The position numbers and the translations under genes are program-made. From Kibdelosporangium aridum (GTDB lineage Bacteria > Actinomycetota > Actinomycetes > Mycobacteriales > Pseudonocardiaceae), in contig NZ_FWXV01000004.1 in the NCBI RefSeq assembly GCF_900176515.1, positions 186,001 through 250,000 of the forward strand: DNA of 64,000 nt, read 5' to 3'. Every line of letters begins with the position of its first letter. The first letter of the stretch is position 1. The notes under the pieces were generated by a model that was not told the origin of the DNA, did no database searches, and worked only from the letters and a program-made list of their open reading frames with translations. Below are positions 56,602 through 64,000 of the stretch, in pieces.

Positions 56602-56756
56602 CGTTACCCTCCTCCCTCCGTGCCTGGTTGGGACGCATGGTAGCCCTGTACTGCTGGGTAGGCATACGTGAGTTCGGTCCGCACGGTGTTTACAAAGATC
56701 AACAGCTGTAGTGAAATAAATGAGGGGTTGGCCTTTTGAGTAAAAGGAGGTCAGCC

Positions 56757-57131
56757 ATGTCACGGTTTCGTCCGTACGATCTTGCTCTCGATTCGTGGCG
56801 AGATGTAGTTACCTATTATCAGCCGGGCGATCCAATCTATTATCAATACGAAGATGGCGGTGAAACCTGCCTCGCTAATCTCATCAACGAATGGCTGTGG
56901 TGGGGCAACGGCTGGGCGAGGTGTTTTGGTGAGTTTGAAATCTTCCTGAAGGTCGTTACCTTTCTGGTCGACGAGTACTACCGGGAAGGCGTCGATGCCA
57001 TCGCGCTCTACCGGTTCTCGGGCCACCCTCGGCGCAAGGGCCGTGTCACATCGGTGTTTGGCGACGAAGCCCATATGCACACAATCTTTGACCGGGACAA
57101 CTTCAACGCCGCTGTCTTTCACGGCGAGTAG
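56757..57131 (+). CDS. Hypothetical protein, 124 aa
   Basis: From ATG 56757 with AAAAGGAGGTCAGCC upstream. It reads MSRFRPYDLALDSWRDVVTY, YQPGDPIYYQYEDGGETCLA, NLINEWLWWGNGWARCFGEF and ends HTIFDRDNFNAAVFHGE. Rich in aromatic residues. No family recognised. It is followed by a strong terminator. Confidence 0.65.
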   Translation: MSRFRPYDLALDSWRDVVTYYQPGDPIYYQYEDGGETCLANLINEWLWWGNGWARCFGEFEIFLKVVTFLVDEYYREGVDAIALYRFSGHPRRKGRVTSVFGDEAHMHTIFDRDNFNAAVFHGE

Positions 57132-57179
57132 GTAATACTTAACAAGAAAGCGTGAACGTATCTCGGCCACCCCCGCGCC

Positions 57180-57205
57180 CCCGCTCCACTCTGGAGCGGG
57201 TTTTT
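57180..57205 (+). terminator. Intrinsic terminator after the 124-aa gene
   Basis: CCCGCTCCA-CTC-TGGAGCGGG followed by TTTTT, a textbook stem and T tract. Confidence 0.9.
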
Positions 57206-57359
57206 CCTGTTTTGCCGGCGTTTGCTTCCATTTGGCTAGGGGAGCAAAACTTTTTCTAGGAGGGAAAAACCATTTAGCTACTTGTCGGTTGCTTGCGTCA
57301 TTGGGTTGAATCTGAAATGTCAAATCAAAAATGAAGCTAAGGAGGGTGAAGGTCAGACC

Positions 57360-57497
57360 ATGCCGTACAAGGTCTGCCCCACATGCGACGGCAGCGGCTT
57401 GGTTGCCCCCGAGGGAGTAGACGAGCCGATCGACTGCAAAACATGTGAGGGCGAAGGTTTCATCGTGGCTGATGACGACAAGGAGGACGACGAGTAG
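57360..57497 (+). CDS. Small DnaJ-type zinc-finger protein, 45 aa
   Basis: From ATG 57360 behind GGAGGGTGAAGGTCAGACC: MPYKVCPTCDGSGLVAPEGV, EPIDCKTCEGEGFIVADDDK. Two CxxCxGxG units form the DnaJ-like zinc site, with a Glu/Asp-rich tail. Such stand-alone modules occur on phages and mobile elements. It probably binds a partner or nucleic acid. Confidence 0.75.
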   Translation: MPYKVCPTCDGSGLVAPEGVDEPIDCKTCEGEGFIVADDDKEDDE

Positions 57498-57516
57498 TCA
57501 GGAAGTGACTGTGACC

Positions 57517-57546
57517 CCTTCTGGCCAGCGGCCGATGGCCAGAAGG
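57517..57546 (+). terminator. Hairpin after the zinc-finger gene
   Basis: CCTTCTGGCCA (57517-57527) and TGGCCAGAAGG (57536-57546), a perfect 11-bp stem with an 8-base loop. No T run. Confidence 0.65.
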
Positions 57547-57549
57547 CGC

Positions 57550-57910
57550 CTACCCGTTGAAGACCTGCGTCTTCACAAAGTCCGTGAACTCCTTCATCTC
57601 CGCTTTGTACGCCTGAAGCAGGTCGCGCCTGGCTGTTTTCGGAGCCATGCGTAGCTGCTTCGGCGCCTTGGCACATGAGGCGGTGGGCGGTCGGACCGAA
57701 ACTCTGGACGATCAAATGTTGGGTATACGGCACCTGCCGGTCGCGGTAAAACGCCTCAAGGTACGGGAACAACTTCTGCGCTTCGAGCGCGTTTAGTTTG
57801 GCTGCGCGTCGCCGCAACTTTTGATACTTCGGGTGTGTCATGCCGAGACGCCCGGCTTGCGCCTCGAGTAGAGCGGTGCGCGGCGACTTGAACAAGACGA
57901 ACGGGCCCAT
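57550..57910 (-). pseudogene. Frameshifted hypothetical gene
   Basis: Opens at ATG 57910 (MGPFVLFKSPRTALLEAQAG) and continues MTHPKYQKLRRRAAKLNALE, AQKLFPYLEAFYRDRQVPYT, QHLIVQSFGPTAHRLM. Near 57665-57680 the plausible continuation moves to another frame: CAKAPKQLRMAPKTARRDLL, QAYKAEMKEFTDFVKTQVFN, ending at TAG 57550. Together these give one small basic helical protein of about 120 residues, broken by one shift. No family recognised. Confidence 0.5.
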
Positions 57911-58037
57911 GGTCGGCCGACTCAGGTGACCGGCACATGACCCCGGTGGTGTTGATACCGAGCAGCCGCAGTGCCGCAAGCCTAACAACCGGTACGGGCC
58001 CCGGTTTGCGAAACGTTGCTATTTCTCTCAAATCCCA

Positions 58038-58067
58038 TATAATCTCATATAGAAAGTATATGAGATT
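58038..58067. promoter_or_regulatory. Promoter and palindromic operator of the Fic gene
   Basis: A TATAAT hexamer (58038-58043) overlaps a perfect 11-bp inverted repeat AATCTCATATA-GAAAG-TATATGAGATT (58041-58067), placed 6 bases before GTG 58074. A dimeric repressor bound here would block transcription. Confidence 0.7.
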
Positions 58068-58073
58068 TACATT

Positions 58074-59171
58074 GTGACATCATTCGACACCCGCCTGACC
58101 ATCCTTCCAGCCAGTCTCTGGCAGCGCATCACCCAGATCGACGAGATCAAGGGGGAGTGGCGGCATGGCGCCGGCCTCGGCCCGCAAGTGCTGGGCCGAC
58201 TCAAACGCTCCGTGCTTGTCACCTCCACTGGTGCCTCCACCCGCATCGAAGGCGCCCAGCTCTCCGATGCCGACGTCGAACGCCTGATGCGTGGCCTCAG
58301 CACCCAGCGCCTGGCCGACCGCGACGCCCAGGAAGTCCGTGGCTACTACGAAGTCCTGCAGCTCGTTTTTGACTCCTGGCAGACCATCCAGCTCACCGAG
58401 AACACCATCAAGCAGCTCCACGGTCAGCTACTGCAATACACCAGCAAAGATCAGCGTCACCGCGGACAGTACAAAACGCTCGACAACACCGTTCAAGCCA
58501 CCGACCCACACGGCCAAGTCGTCAGCGTCTTGTTTGACACCACGCCCGCCTACCTGACCGCCAAGCAGATGGATGAGCTGATCAGCTGGACTACGGACGC
58601 CTTGGCCGCAGGGATTCAGCATCCCCTGGCCGTCATTGGCAACTTCGTCGTTGAGTTCCTGAAGATCCACCCGTTTCTCGATGGCAACGGCCGCTTGTCC
58701 CGCATCCTTACCAACCTGCTCCTGCTGCGCGCCGGCTACGGCTTCGTGCCCTATGTCTCCCACGAGCACCTGATCGAAGCCCATAAGGCTGCCTACTACC
58801 TTGCCCTGCGTCGTAGTCAGACCACCTTCGGCACCCAGCAGGAAACCATCCAGCCGTGGCTGGAGTTCTTCCTGGACACGTGCCGGGCTCAAGCCGAGCA
58901 AGCCATCGAGTTGCTCTCCACGACGGCTATCGAGCAGTCGCTCTCTCCGCGCCAGCTGCTGGTCTGGCATTACCTTGGCACCGTTCCCGACGCGGCACCG
59001 GGCGAGATCGCAAGCGCCACCAGCGTGCCGCAACCGACCGTCGCCCAGTCGCTCAACAAGCTGCTCGGTCTTGGCAAGGTGGAGCGCTTCGGTCTGGGAC
59101 GGGCGACACGGTATCGGCGAACAGGAAGGCAGACAGCCGCAGCGGACGATAAGTCAGGGCGGGAGCAGTAG
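58074..59171 (+). CDS. Fic-domain AMP-transferase (class II, self-inhibited)
   Basis: A 365-residue Fic protein. The inhibitory helix motif is near the N terminus (TSTGASTRIEGAQL at about 50-63, S/TxxxE(G/N) pattern), the catalytic loop is HPFLDGNGRLSR at about 199-210, and a winged-helix C-terminal domain follows (QLLVWHYLGTVPDAAPGEIA, VAQSLNKLLGLGKVERFGLG). Fic enzymes AMPylate protein hydroxyls. The class II inhibitory helix holds back activity without a separate antitoxin. The C-terminal wHTH could bind the upstream palindrome (inference). GTG 58074 has almost no leader. Confidence 0.9.
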   Translation: MTSFDTRLTILPASLWQRITQIDEIKGEWRHGAGLGPQVLGRLKRSVLVTSTGASTRIEGAQLSDADVERLMRGLSTQRLADRDAQEVRGYYEVLQLVFDSWQTIQLTENTIKQLHGQLLQYTSKDQRHRGQYKTLDNTVQATDPHGQVVSVLFDTTPAYLTAKQMDELISWTTDALAAGIQHPLAVIGNFVVEFLKIHPFLDGNGRLSRILTNLLLLRAGYGFVPYVSHEHLIEAHKAAYYLALRRSQTTFGTQQETIQPWLEFFLDTCRAQAEQAIELLSTTAIEQSLSPRQLLVWHYLGTVPDAAPGEIASATSVPQPTVAQSLNKLLGLGKVERFGLGRATRYRRTGRQTAAADDKSGREQ

Positions 59172-59177
59172 GCAGCT

Positions 59178-60071
59178 ATGGTACCTGTGCTTTCCTCTTC
59201 CGAGGAATTTTCCGAGTTTGACCTTCTTACCCGCCATCTCTGGCCCAAGTTCGGCGATATCTACGACTACAACCTAAACGGCGGTGAGGTCAGCGTTGAT
59301 CCCCAAGAATGGACAGCCGAACTGAAGAAAGCCGTCAGGGACTACCTCCTGAACGAGCTGCCCGATGATGTTGCGCCGTATCTGTTCGACCTGGACGCCG
59401 GGACGCTAAAGAACGCCGCAGCCAAGCACGTGGCCGTTGATGTTTTGATTACTGAGGCCGAGCCGTGGGAAGTGGCCATTAAGGTGCAGCAAGCCGCTGT
59501 TAAGGCTGTGCCAACCCTTGATGAACTTATCGGCCACCTGAGCGATTGGCCGAGTGAAGACGAGCGTGCGGACACCGAGGAATGGTTGCTGGAGCACGCC
59601 AACGACGACGTGCTAAAAGGCTTGGTGGACAACCTGGCAAAGGATCCTGTCAAAGATCCATTCACGTTTAGCCTCTACGGGCTAACCCACGAGCATCAGC
59701 CCTTTGAACTGCTGGCAAAGTGGCACCAAGCCATGGGGGCGGCGCCCAGTGACCTCACGGATGCTGAGTGGGAGCTGATCGTGCCGTTTCTCCCAATCGG
59801 AGGCAATAACGCGTTGGCTCGTACTGAAGAAGGACAAGCTCGCTTGCGACAACTAGTCAACGGCATGCTCTACCGCTACCACTACGGCACGGGATGGACC
59901 GAAGTACCGCGGCACTACGGTGACTACTCGGAACTCACGACGCGGTACGCGAACTACAAGCGCGTCCAAGTCTTCCGGCGCATGCTCGCAGGCCTTGCGA
60001 ATACTCCCGGAGCCGAGCGCTTAGTGGAGTGGTTGCGGCACATCGAAGCGACACGGGGATCGAGGAGATAG
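59178..60071 (+). CDS. Hypothetical protein with DUF4096/IS5-like C-terminal domain
   Basis: A 297-residue protein. The first ~190 residues are unique and acidic (EEFSEFDLLTRHLWPKFGDI, ELPDDVAPYLFDLDAGTLKN, KVQQAAVKAVPTLDELIGHL). The last ~105 resemble the N-terminal domain of IS5-type transposases: DLTDAEWELIVPFLPIGGNN, RLRQLVNGMLYRYHYGTGWT, then HYGDYSELTTRYANYKRVQV. No catalytic DDE part follows, so it looks like a domesticated transposase DNA-binding domain. It begins 6 bases after the Fic gene, so the two may be an operon. Confidence 0.68.
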   Translation: MVPVLSSSEEFSEFDLLTRHLWPKFGDIYDYNLNGGEVSVDPQEWTAELKKAVRDYLLNELPDDVAPYLFDLDAGTLKNAAAKHVAVDVLITEAEPWEVAIKVQQAAVKAVPTLDELIGHLSDWPSEDERADTEEWLLEHANDDVLKGLVDNLAKDPVKDPFTFSLYGLTHEHQPFELLAKWHQAMGAAPSDLTDAEWELIVPFLPIGGNNALARTEEGQARLRQLVNGMLYRYHYGTGWTEVPRHYGDYSELTTRYANYKRVQVFRRMLAGLANTPGAERLVEWLRHIEATRGSRR

Positions 60072-60425
60072 TTACTTGACGGCTACGTTGACGGCAACGA
60101 CACCGAGCATCCGCGCTCGCGAAGGATGAAGAGCTTATTCGGTACCTTGCTTCCCCTCGATTACTGACTCGGTCTCGTTCGAGGTTGACCTCGGGCTCGT
60201 CGCTACCGCCCAGCGAAGGCCGATGGCACCACGTATGCCTGGACTGACCACGCGGTCTTACAGCAACGTCAGCGGTCAGGCGTACGAAGGCGCCCTCATC
60301 CTGTTCTACGAACAGGGCACCATCGCCAACTTCCGAGAACTCTTCCTAGCCCAGCTCCAGGACGCCGCGACCAACTACTTCTTTCCAATTGACGATGCAG
60401 CGTGACCCAGAGTGCTGAACTGACG
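60072..60425. other. 354-bp region without a supported gene
   Basis: A plus-strand frame (60223-60405) ends GTIANFRELFLAQLQDAATN then YFFPIDDAA, which might be a fragment of a larger gene, but it has no start site. Nothing else is supported. Confidence 0.4.
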
Positions 60426-60635
60426 TCACCCAGTGCCAGCGTTCGTTGACTGACCACGCAGGCGCTCCAGGGGAGTGGTGCCGTCTGAGAACCTGAACCC
60501 ACGCTCTGTCGCGAGTTCACAAAGTAGCTCCAACAAGATCCGCGCGGCTGCAGGTGTTAGCACCGGTGGATCTGGAGGGAGGTGCACTGTCACCTCCGTA
60601 CGCCGCGACCGGGTGCGGCGTGGTTGCTCGGACAT
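60426..60635 (-). CDS. Hypothetical small protein, 69 aa
   Basis: From ATG 60635: MSEQPRRTRSRRTEVTVHLP, PDPPVLTPAAARILLELLCE, LATERGFRFSDGTTPLERLR. A basic start and a central helix. It is divergent from the large hypothetical gene and typical of small orphans in this order. Confidence 0.55.
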   Translation of the reverse strand: MSEQPRRTRSRRTEVTVHLPPDPPVLTPAAARILLELLCELATERGFRFSDGTTPLERLRGQSTNAGTG

Positions 60636-60797
60636 GATGCCCCCAATCTTGCGACTCCAAGGTACGACGCGTTCTTCCTCCGTCCTAAAAGTTCACTCCA
60701 CAGTGGAGATGAGTGGGGTCCGACACGTTGGCCTCGAATGGATGACTGCCGCGGGGACCCATTTACGTTTCCACCAGTTCGATGTCCACTGGCTACC

Positions 60798-62258
60798 GTG
60801 CGCCGATGGGATCCCCTTAACCACCGTCAGCTCGCCGTCCTCCAGCGCATCGCTGCAGGCGATGATCTCTATGATTCTGACGGTCCCGCTCGCCGTTCCG
60901 CTGGCGCTCTTCGCGACCGCGGCCTAGTCGCCATCAGTAAACGCGACGGTTGGCGCGTCACGCTCACTGCAGCTGGCGCCTTCTACCTTGACCACGGCTG
61001 CCATCCGGATCATCCCGCTGCACCAAAGCTCGCTGCCGTGGTCACCAGGCCGACCACCACGCCGCAGGCGATTCCGGTTACTAAGTCCAAGAAATCAGCT
61101 GTCGCCAACGGAGCCGCGACTAAGCACCCGCCGCCTCACACCACCGCGCGGATCATCCGCGAACGGCAAGCCGCCGCCAAGCAGCTCGTCGCCGAACTCG
61201 CCATCCACTCGCGGATCGTCCTTGAGAATGTGACCGAGGACGAAGTCGCCAAGCTTCGACGGGTCATCGACTTCGCCAAGCGCAACGGCTTGGTGCCTCC
61301 GGGCAGGTACATCGAGATGAAGCAACGACGACGCGGCACTGTGCTGGAGATTGTGCTCTACAGCGGCCGGCATCCGAACACCAAGCACATGCGGGATGGT
61401 CTTCCCGTCGTCCCCATGCCCACCGAGTTGCGCTCGCTCCATCCCGTTGTCGCCGCCCTGCAGAATGACCGCGGTCGGCTTGCCATGCCCTGCAGTGTGC
61501 GGCGCCGGAGTCTGCTTTTCCTGCATGGTCTGACCCGAGAAGCCGTTCGCCGCGGGTACGAGGTGCGCGAAGAGCCGGTGCCCGAGCACTACCGCTATAC
61601 GCACTCGGACCGGGAGCATCCCGGCCGCATGACGCACTTCCGCCGTGATGGTGAACTCAACATCGTTATCGACGGCTTTGACTACACCGTCACCATCACA
61701 CAGGAGAGCCCGGACACGGAGGTCGACGACCGCTGGCGGCGGCTCGTCGTCTCACTGCCGTACCGATCCCCAGGTCGGCAATACAACTGGTACGACCGCA
61801 AGCGCGTCACCATCGACGATCGCATCGGCGCGATCCTCGACGAGCTCGAAACCCGTGCAGTCGAAGACCGGCAACATCAACTCGAAGTCGAACGGCAGCA
61901 AGCCGAACGCAGGCGACAGTGGGAAGTCGCCATGGAACGTGCTCATCGGCGTGCAACTGAGGCCTACTACGCCAGCCATCTCGATGACCAAGTTCGTGCC
62001 TGGCAACAGATGCACGACATTCAGGCGTACTGCGACGCACTCGAGCTCAAGATCCGTGATGCTGGCGACGACGATCAAGCGGCGGAAGCTCGGCAATGGC
62101 TCATCTGGGCGCGTCGGTACGCCGCAGCCATCGATCCACTCCGGACACTGCCGACGATGCCGGAAGCGCCAGAATTCCGGGAACAAGATTTGGAGCCGTA
62201 TCTGGATGGCTGGAGTCCCTTCGGGCCCGAGGAGCCAACGGACGGTCGACGGCACTAG
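60798..62258 (+). CDS. Large hypothetical actinobacterial protein with N-terminal winged helix
   Basis: About 486 residues from GTG 60798. N-terminal segment RRWDPLNHRQLAVLQRIAAG, RRSAGALRDRGLVAISKRDG, WRVTLTAAGAFYLDHGCHPD is a winged-helix layout seen in many Streptomyces and Pseudonocardiales proteins of unknown function. A central beta-rich region follows (ELNIVIDGFDYTVTITQESP), then a long charged coiled coil (ELETRAVEDRQHQLEVERQQ) and a helical end. The frame opens at 60582 and ATG 60738 is an alternative start. It converges on the HEPN gene. Confidence 0.7.
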   Translation: MRRWDPLNHRQLAVLQRIAAGDDLYDSDGPARRSAGALRDRGLVAISKRDGWRVTLTAAGAFYLDHGCHPDHPAAPKLAAVVTRPTTTPQAIPVTKSKKSAVANGAATKHPPPHTTARIIRERQAAAKQLVAELAIHSRIVLENVTEDEVAKLRRVIDFAKRNGLVPPGRYIEMKQRRRGTVLEIVLYSGRHPNTKHMRDGLPVVPMPTELRSLHPVVAALQNDRGRLAMPCSVRRRSLLFLHGLTREAVRRGYEVREEPVPEHYRYTHSDREHPGRMTHFRRDGELNIVIDGFDYTVTITQESPDTEVDDRWRRLVVSLPYRSPGRQYNWYDRKRVTIDDRIGAILDELETRAVEDRQHQLEVERQQAERRRQWEVAMERAHRRATEAYYASHLDDQVRAWQQMHDIQAYCDALELKIRDAGDDDQAAEARQWLIWARRYAAAIDPLRTLPTMPEAPEFREQDLEPYLDGWSPFGPEEPTDGRRH

Positions 62259-62299
62259 GTGCCGCGTAGCGCTCGACGGCCAACCGATTGCCGTCTTGG

Positions 62300-63010
62300 C
62301 TACTCCGCGGCCTTCTGCAGGGGAAACGTCGGGACCTTGTCCCACATGAGCTTTTCTCCCAGCTCTGCCGCAGCGAGTGACGCCAGGTGCTCAGCGCCGT
62401 GTCGATAGATACGGGCACACGAGAGGGCGCCTGTGAGGCCGATGGAGTGTTTCCCACCAGCTTTGGGCTTGAGGACACTACTGGCCGTTCGGACACTGAG
62501 TGGTGCAGGCCAGACCTCGCTGCGTCATCCGCTGACCAAGCCGTGAGTCAGGCAGTGGCGGACCTCCATCCAGCCATCGGCCCGGTCGGCCGCTTCCTTC
62601 CAGTCGATCGTTTCGGTGGTCGGCGTTTTGCCGACTGCTGGAATGTTGAAGACGCGGAGGGTGAAGCCCTGACCAATGGCGCTCTGCACGCCTGGGATGT
62701 CAGCCACCAGCAGTTTGTTGAACCGCGCCACCGTGGGGTTGTTGATGTTGACCTTCTGGGCGATCTGCGGCAGGCCGTGCCCCTGGAGGTAGAGGGCCGT
62801 CGCCAGGAAGTCCTCAACGAAGCCTTCGAAGGCTGCGATGACTGCGAGGGTGACGGCTGGTGCCAGCGCCGCGTAGTCGCCTGATCCGCCGGCCTTCCGC
62901 GGGTGCAAGTTGGCCAGGCGCTGTGAGACTTCAAGGGAGCGGCCGAACTTGTCGACCGAGCTTTGCAGGGTTGGAGAGAACAGGGTGACGACCTCCTCTG
63001 TCGGTGGCAC
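62300..63010 (-). pseudogene. HEPN-domain protein interrupted by one in-frame TGA
   Basis: GTG 63010 opens a protein of 161 residues ending RHCLTHGLVSG at TGA 62525-62527. It has a HEPN RNase-type Rx4H motif, with ALAPAVTLAVIAAFEGFVED and ATALYLQGHGLPQIAQKVNI upstream. After that TGA the same frame continues RSEVWPAPLSVRTASSVLKP, GLTGALSCARIYRHGAEHLA, AAELGEKLMWDKVPTFPLQK and ends at TAG 62300. TGG (Trp) to TGA is the simplest cause; readthrough is possible. It follows the membrane-protein gene by 21 bases. Confidence 0.8.
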
Positions 63011-63031
63011 GCGGGTGCTCGGGCGGAACAG

Positions 63032-63571
63032 TTACATGTCGCCAGGAGCGGGGTTGCCGTTTCCGTTGCTGCCGACATTGCGAATGGCCTGGTTCGCTGC
63101 CTTGGCCATGCTCTGGAGCTGGTTCTTGGGCAGGTTGTCCGTGATTCCTTTCGCCAGCTCGTTCACTGCGCCGGTCGCGACGTTCTTGGTTGCCTCTGCC
63201 TCCTGCGCCTTAAGCAAAGCCAGCGCCCTGGCTTGGAAAGCGGCGAGGAACGCTCCGCCGGCCGAGCCGATGATGATGGACAGACCGATGACCGCAACCA
63301 CGTGGTACTGCAGCGTGGATGTCGTCACACCGCCATTGGTTACTACCGTCTCTTTTGGCGGAAACAGGTACAGGGCGGCCATGGCGGCAGCAGCGCCAAT
63401 GAGGACGTTCGCCACCCAGCCGGTGTCGTGGCGACGTTGGAGAGATCGTGGTCGTTCCAGCTGTCCGAGGCCATCCCTGTTCAACTCGAAGATCAGGCCG
63501 CCAAAGGCGCCAAGCACGAAAACGACGATGTACAACCAGACGAAGTCAGCGAGTGTGCGGAGTTCGATCAT
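63032..63571 (-). CDS. Membrane protein paired with the HEPN gene
   Basis: A 179-residue protein from ATG 63571. Membrane segments lie at about 8-28 (ADFVWLYIVVFVLGAFGGLI), 51-70 (GWVANVLIGAAAAMAALYLF) and 92-116 (VVAVIGLSIIIGSAGGAFLA), followed by a charged helix (KAQEAEATKNVATGAVNELA) and a Gly/Asn-rich tail. No family recognised. The tight linkage to the HEPN gene suggests a two-gene unit. Confidence 0.68.
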   Translation of the reverse strand: MIELRTLADFVWLYIVVFVLGAFGGLIFELNRDGLGQLERPRSLQRRHDTGWVANVLIGAAAAMAALYLFPPKETVVTNGGVTTSTLQYHVVAVIGLSIIIGSAGGAFLAAFQARALALLKAQEAEATKNVATGAVNELAKGITDNLPKNQLQSMAKAANQAIRNVGSNGNGNPAPGDM

Positions 63572-64000
63572 GGCGCTGCTCCTAACCGCTCAGCCCCTGT
63601 GCCTCCGTATCTGCACAGGTCAAATACGTGTTTCACGCGCGGTAACTGCGGTCAGATACGTTGCGCGACTGACGCCGCTCCGTGACATGTGGTTGATGCC
63701 GGAGGAGATGAGAGTCGACCTGTTGTGTCCGGGGAGGACGGACGCCGGATCTCGCTAACGCGTTGACGGCGTCCAGTCCTGGGACGACGCGAGTAGCCAA
63801 TAGTTGACAGATGCTCGTTTGGCGGAACGCTGGAGCGAAGTTCTCTTCGACAGCTCGTCGCGTCAGTCACGACGTTCGCCGCGGCGCAGCGAACATGCGG
63901 GTCCGCACATCAGGAGAATGAATGTGACCGGTGCGACCGGCTGTCGGTTTCTATCGTCGCCGGGTTGGTCGCTAACCAGCTCGCAATCGGATCTCCGGCG
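63572..64000. other. Window end without a supported gene
   Basis: Only short, unsupported frames. No tRNA, no second att-like palindrome and no return to recognisable backbone genes is visible, so the accessory region may extend past the window. Confidence 0.5.

Noticed and set aside
1..64000. CRISPR array
   Set aside because: No regularly spaced direct repeats of 25-40 bp were seen.
63572..64000. attR or return to backbone at the window end
   Set aside because: No tRNA fragment, no att-like palindrome and no recognisable core gene was seen.

Overview
The window is actinobacterial chromosome, most likely from the order Pseudonocardiales (Amycolatopsis, Lentzea, Kibdelosporangium or a relative). 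The support is high-GC coding sequence, many GTG starts, ATGA/GTGA gene overlaps, and a gene block equivalent to the mycobacterial Rv0985c-Rv0996 region. It falls into two parts that meet at a tRNA-Ala gene.

Bases 1-16551 are ordinary backbone. They hold the 5' part of a family-2 glycosyltransferase, a polytopic membrane protein, an OmpR/histidine-kinase pair, MogA/MoaB, an NAD-dependent sugar epimerase, a SRPBCC-DUF4166-TetR operon with two upstream palindromic operators, a SAF-domain protein, MscL, an MFS exporter and an Ada/AlkA repair protein. Then comes the conserved block: FmdB/Ruc zinc ribbon, 5-formyltetrahydrofolate cyclo-ligase, galU, glp (MoeA-like), rimJ-like and glpR (SepX-like), ending in tRNA-Ala(CGC).

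From 16552 to the end of the window the sequence is a large accessory region, lower in GC in places, and no far boundary is visible. It starts with two translationally coupled large serine recombinases. The second is read in frame through an att-like palindrome and antisense through the tRNA. Next is an XRE repressor and a leftward mobilisation-type operon (about 29.4 to 21.0 kb): VWA lipoprotein, four-TM protein, VWA protein, MT-A70 methyltransferase, VirD4/HerA-like ATPase, replication-relaxation-type protein and a 359-residue protein of unknown function.

From 29.5 to 36 kb lie an NB-ARC/STAND ATPase, a DUF2690 membrane protein, a ribbon-helix-helix protein and several orphans. From 36.4 to 48.4 kb is a regulatory and metabolic patchwork. 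It has a DUF5753 XRE regulator, two diverged copies of a leader region (one driving a THI5/NMT1-type lipoprotein), a small-gene operon with a catalytically dead resolvase-like protein, an APH-like kinase, and a 48-residue peptide gene followed by an attenuator-like hairpin and a JmjC-type oxygenase.

From 48.7 to 64 kb come an OLD-type ATPase/TOPRIM protein, an IS1634-family element that has captured 1.1 kb of cargo and is flanked by 20-bp direct repeats, an HTH-EgtD-like methyltransferase fusion, a second membrane-anchored accessory protein, a class II Fic protein under a palindromic operator, a protein with a DUF4096-like tail, and a membrane protein/HEPN pair whose HEPN gene has one in-frame stop.

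The most promising novelties are the 48-aa peptide/JmjC unit, the two recombinase reading frames that run through terminator and att-like palindromes, the VWA-TM-VWA mobilisation operon, the HTH-EgtD fusion and the resolvase-like protein with Ser replaced by Ala.
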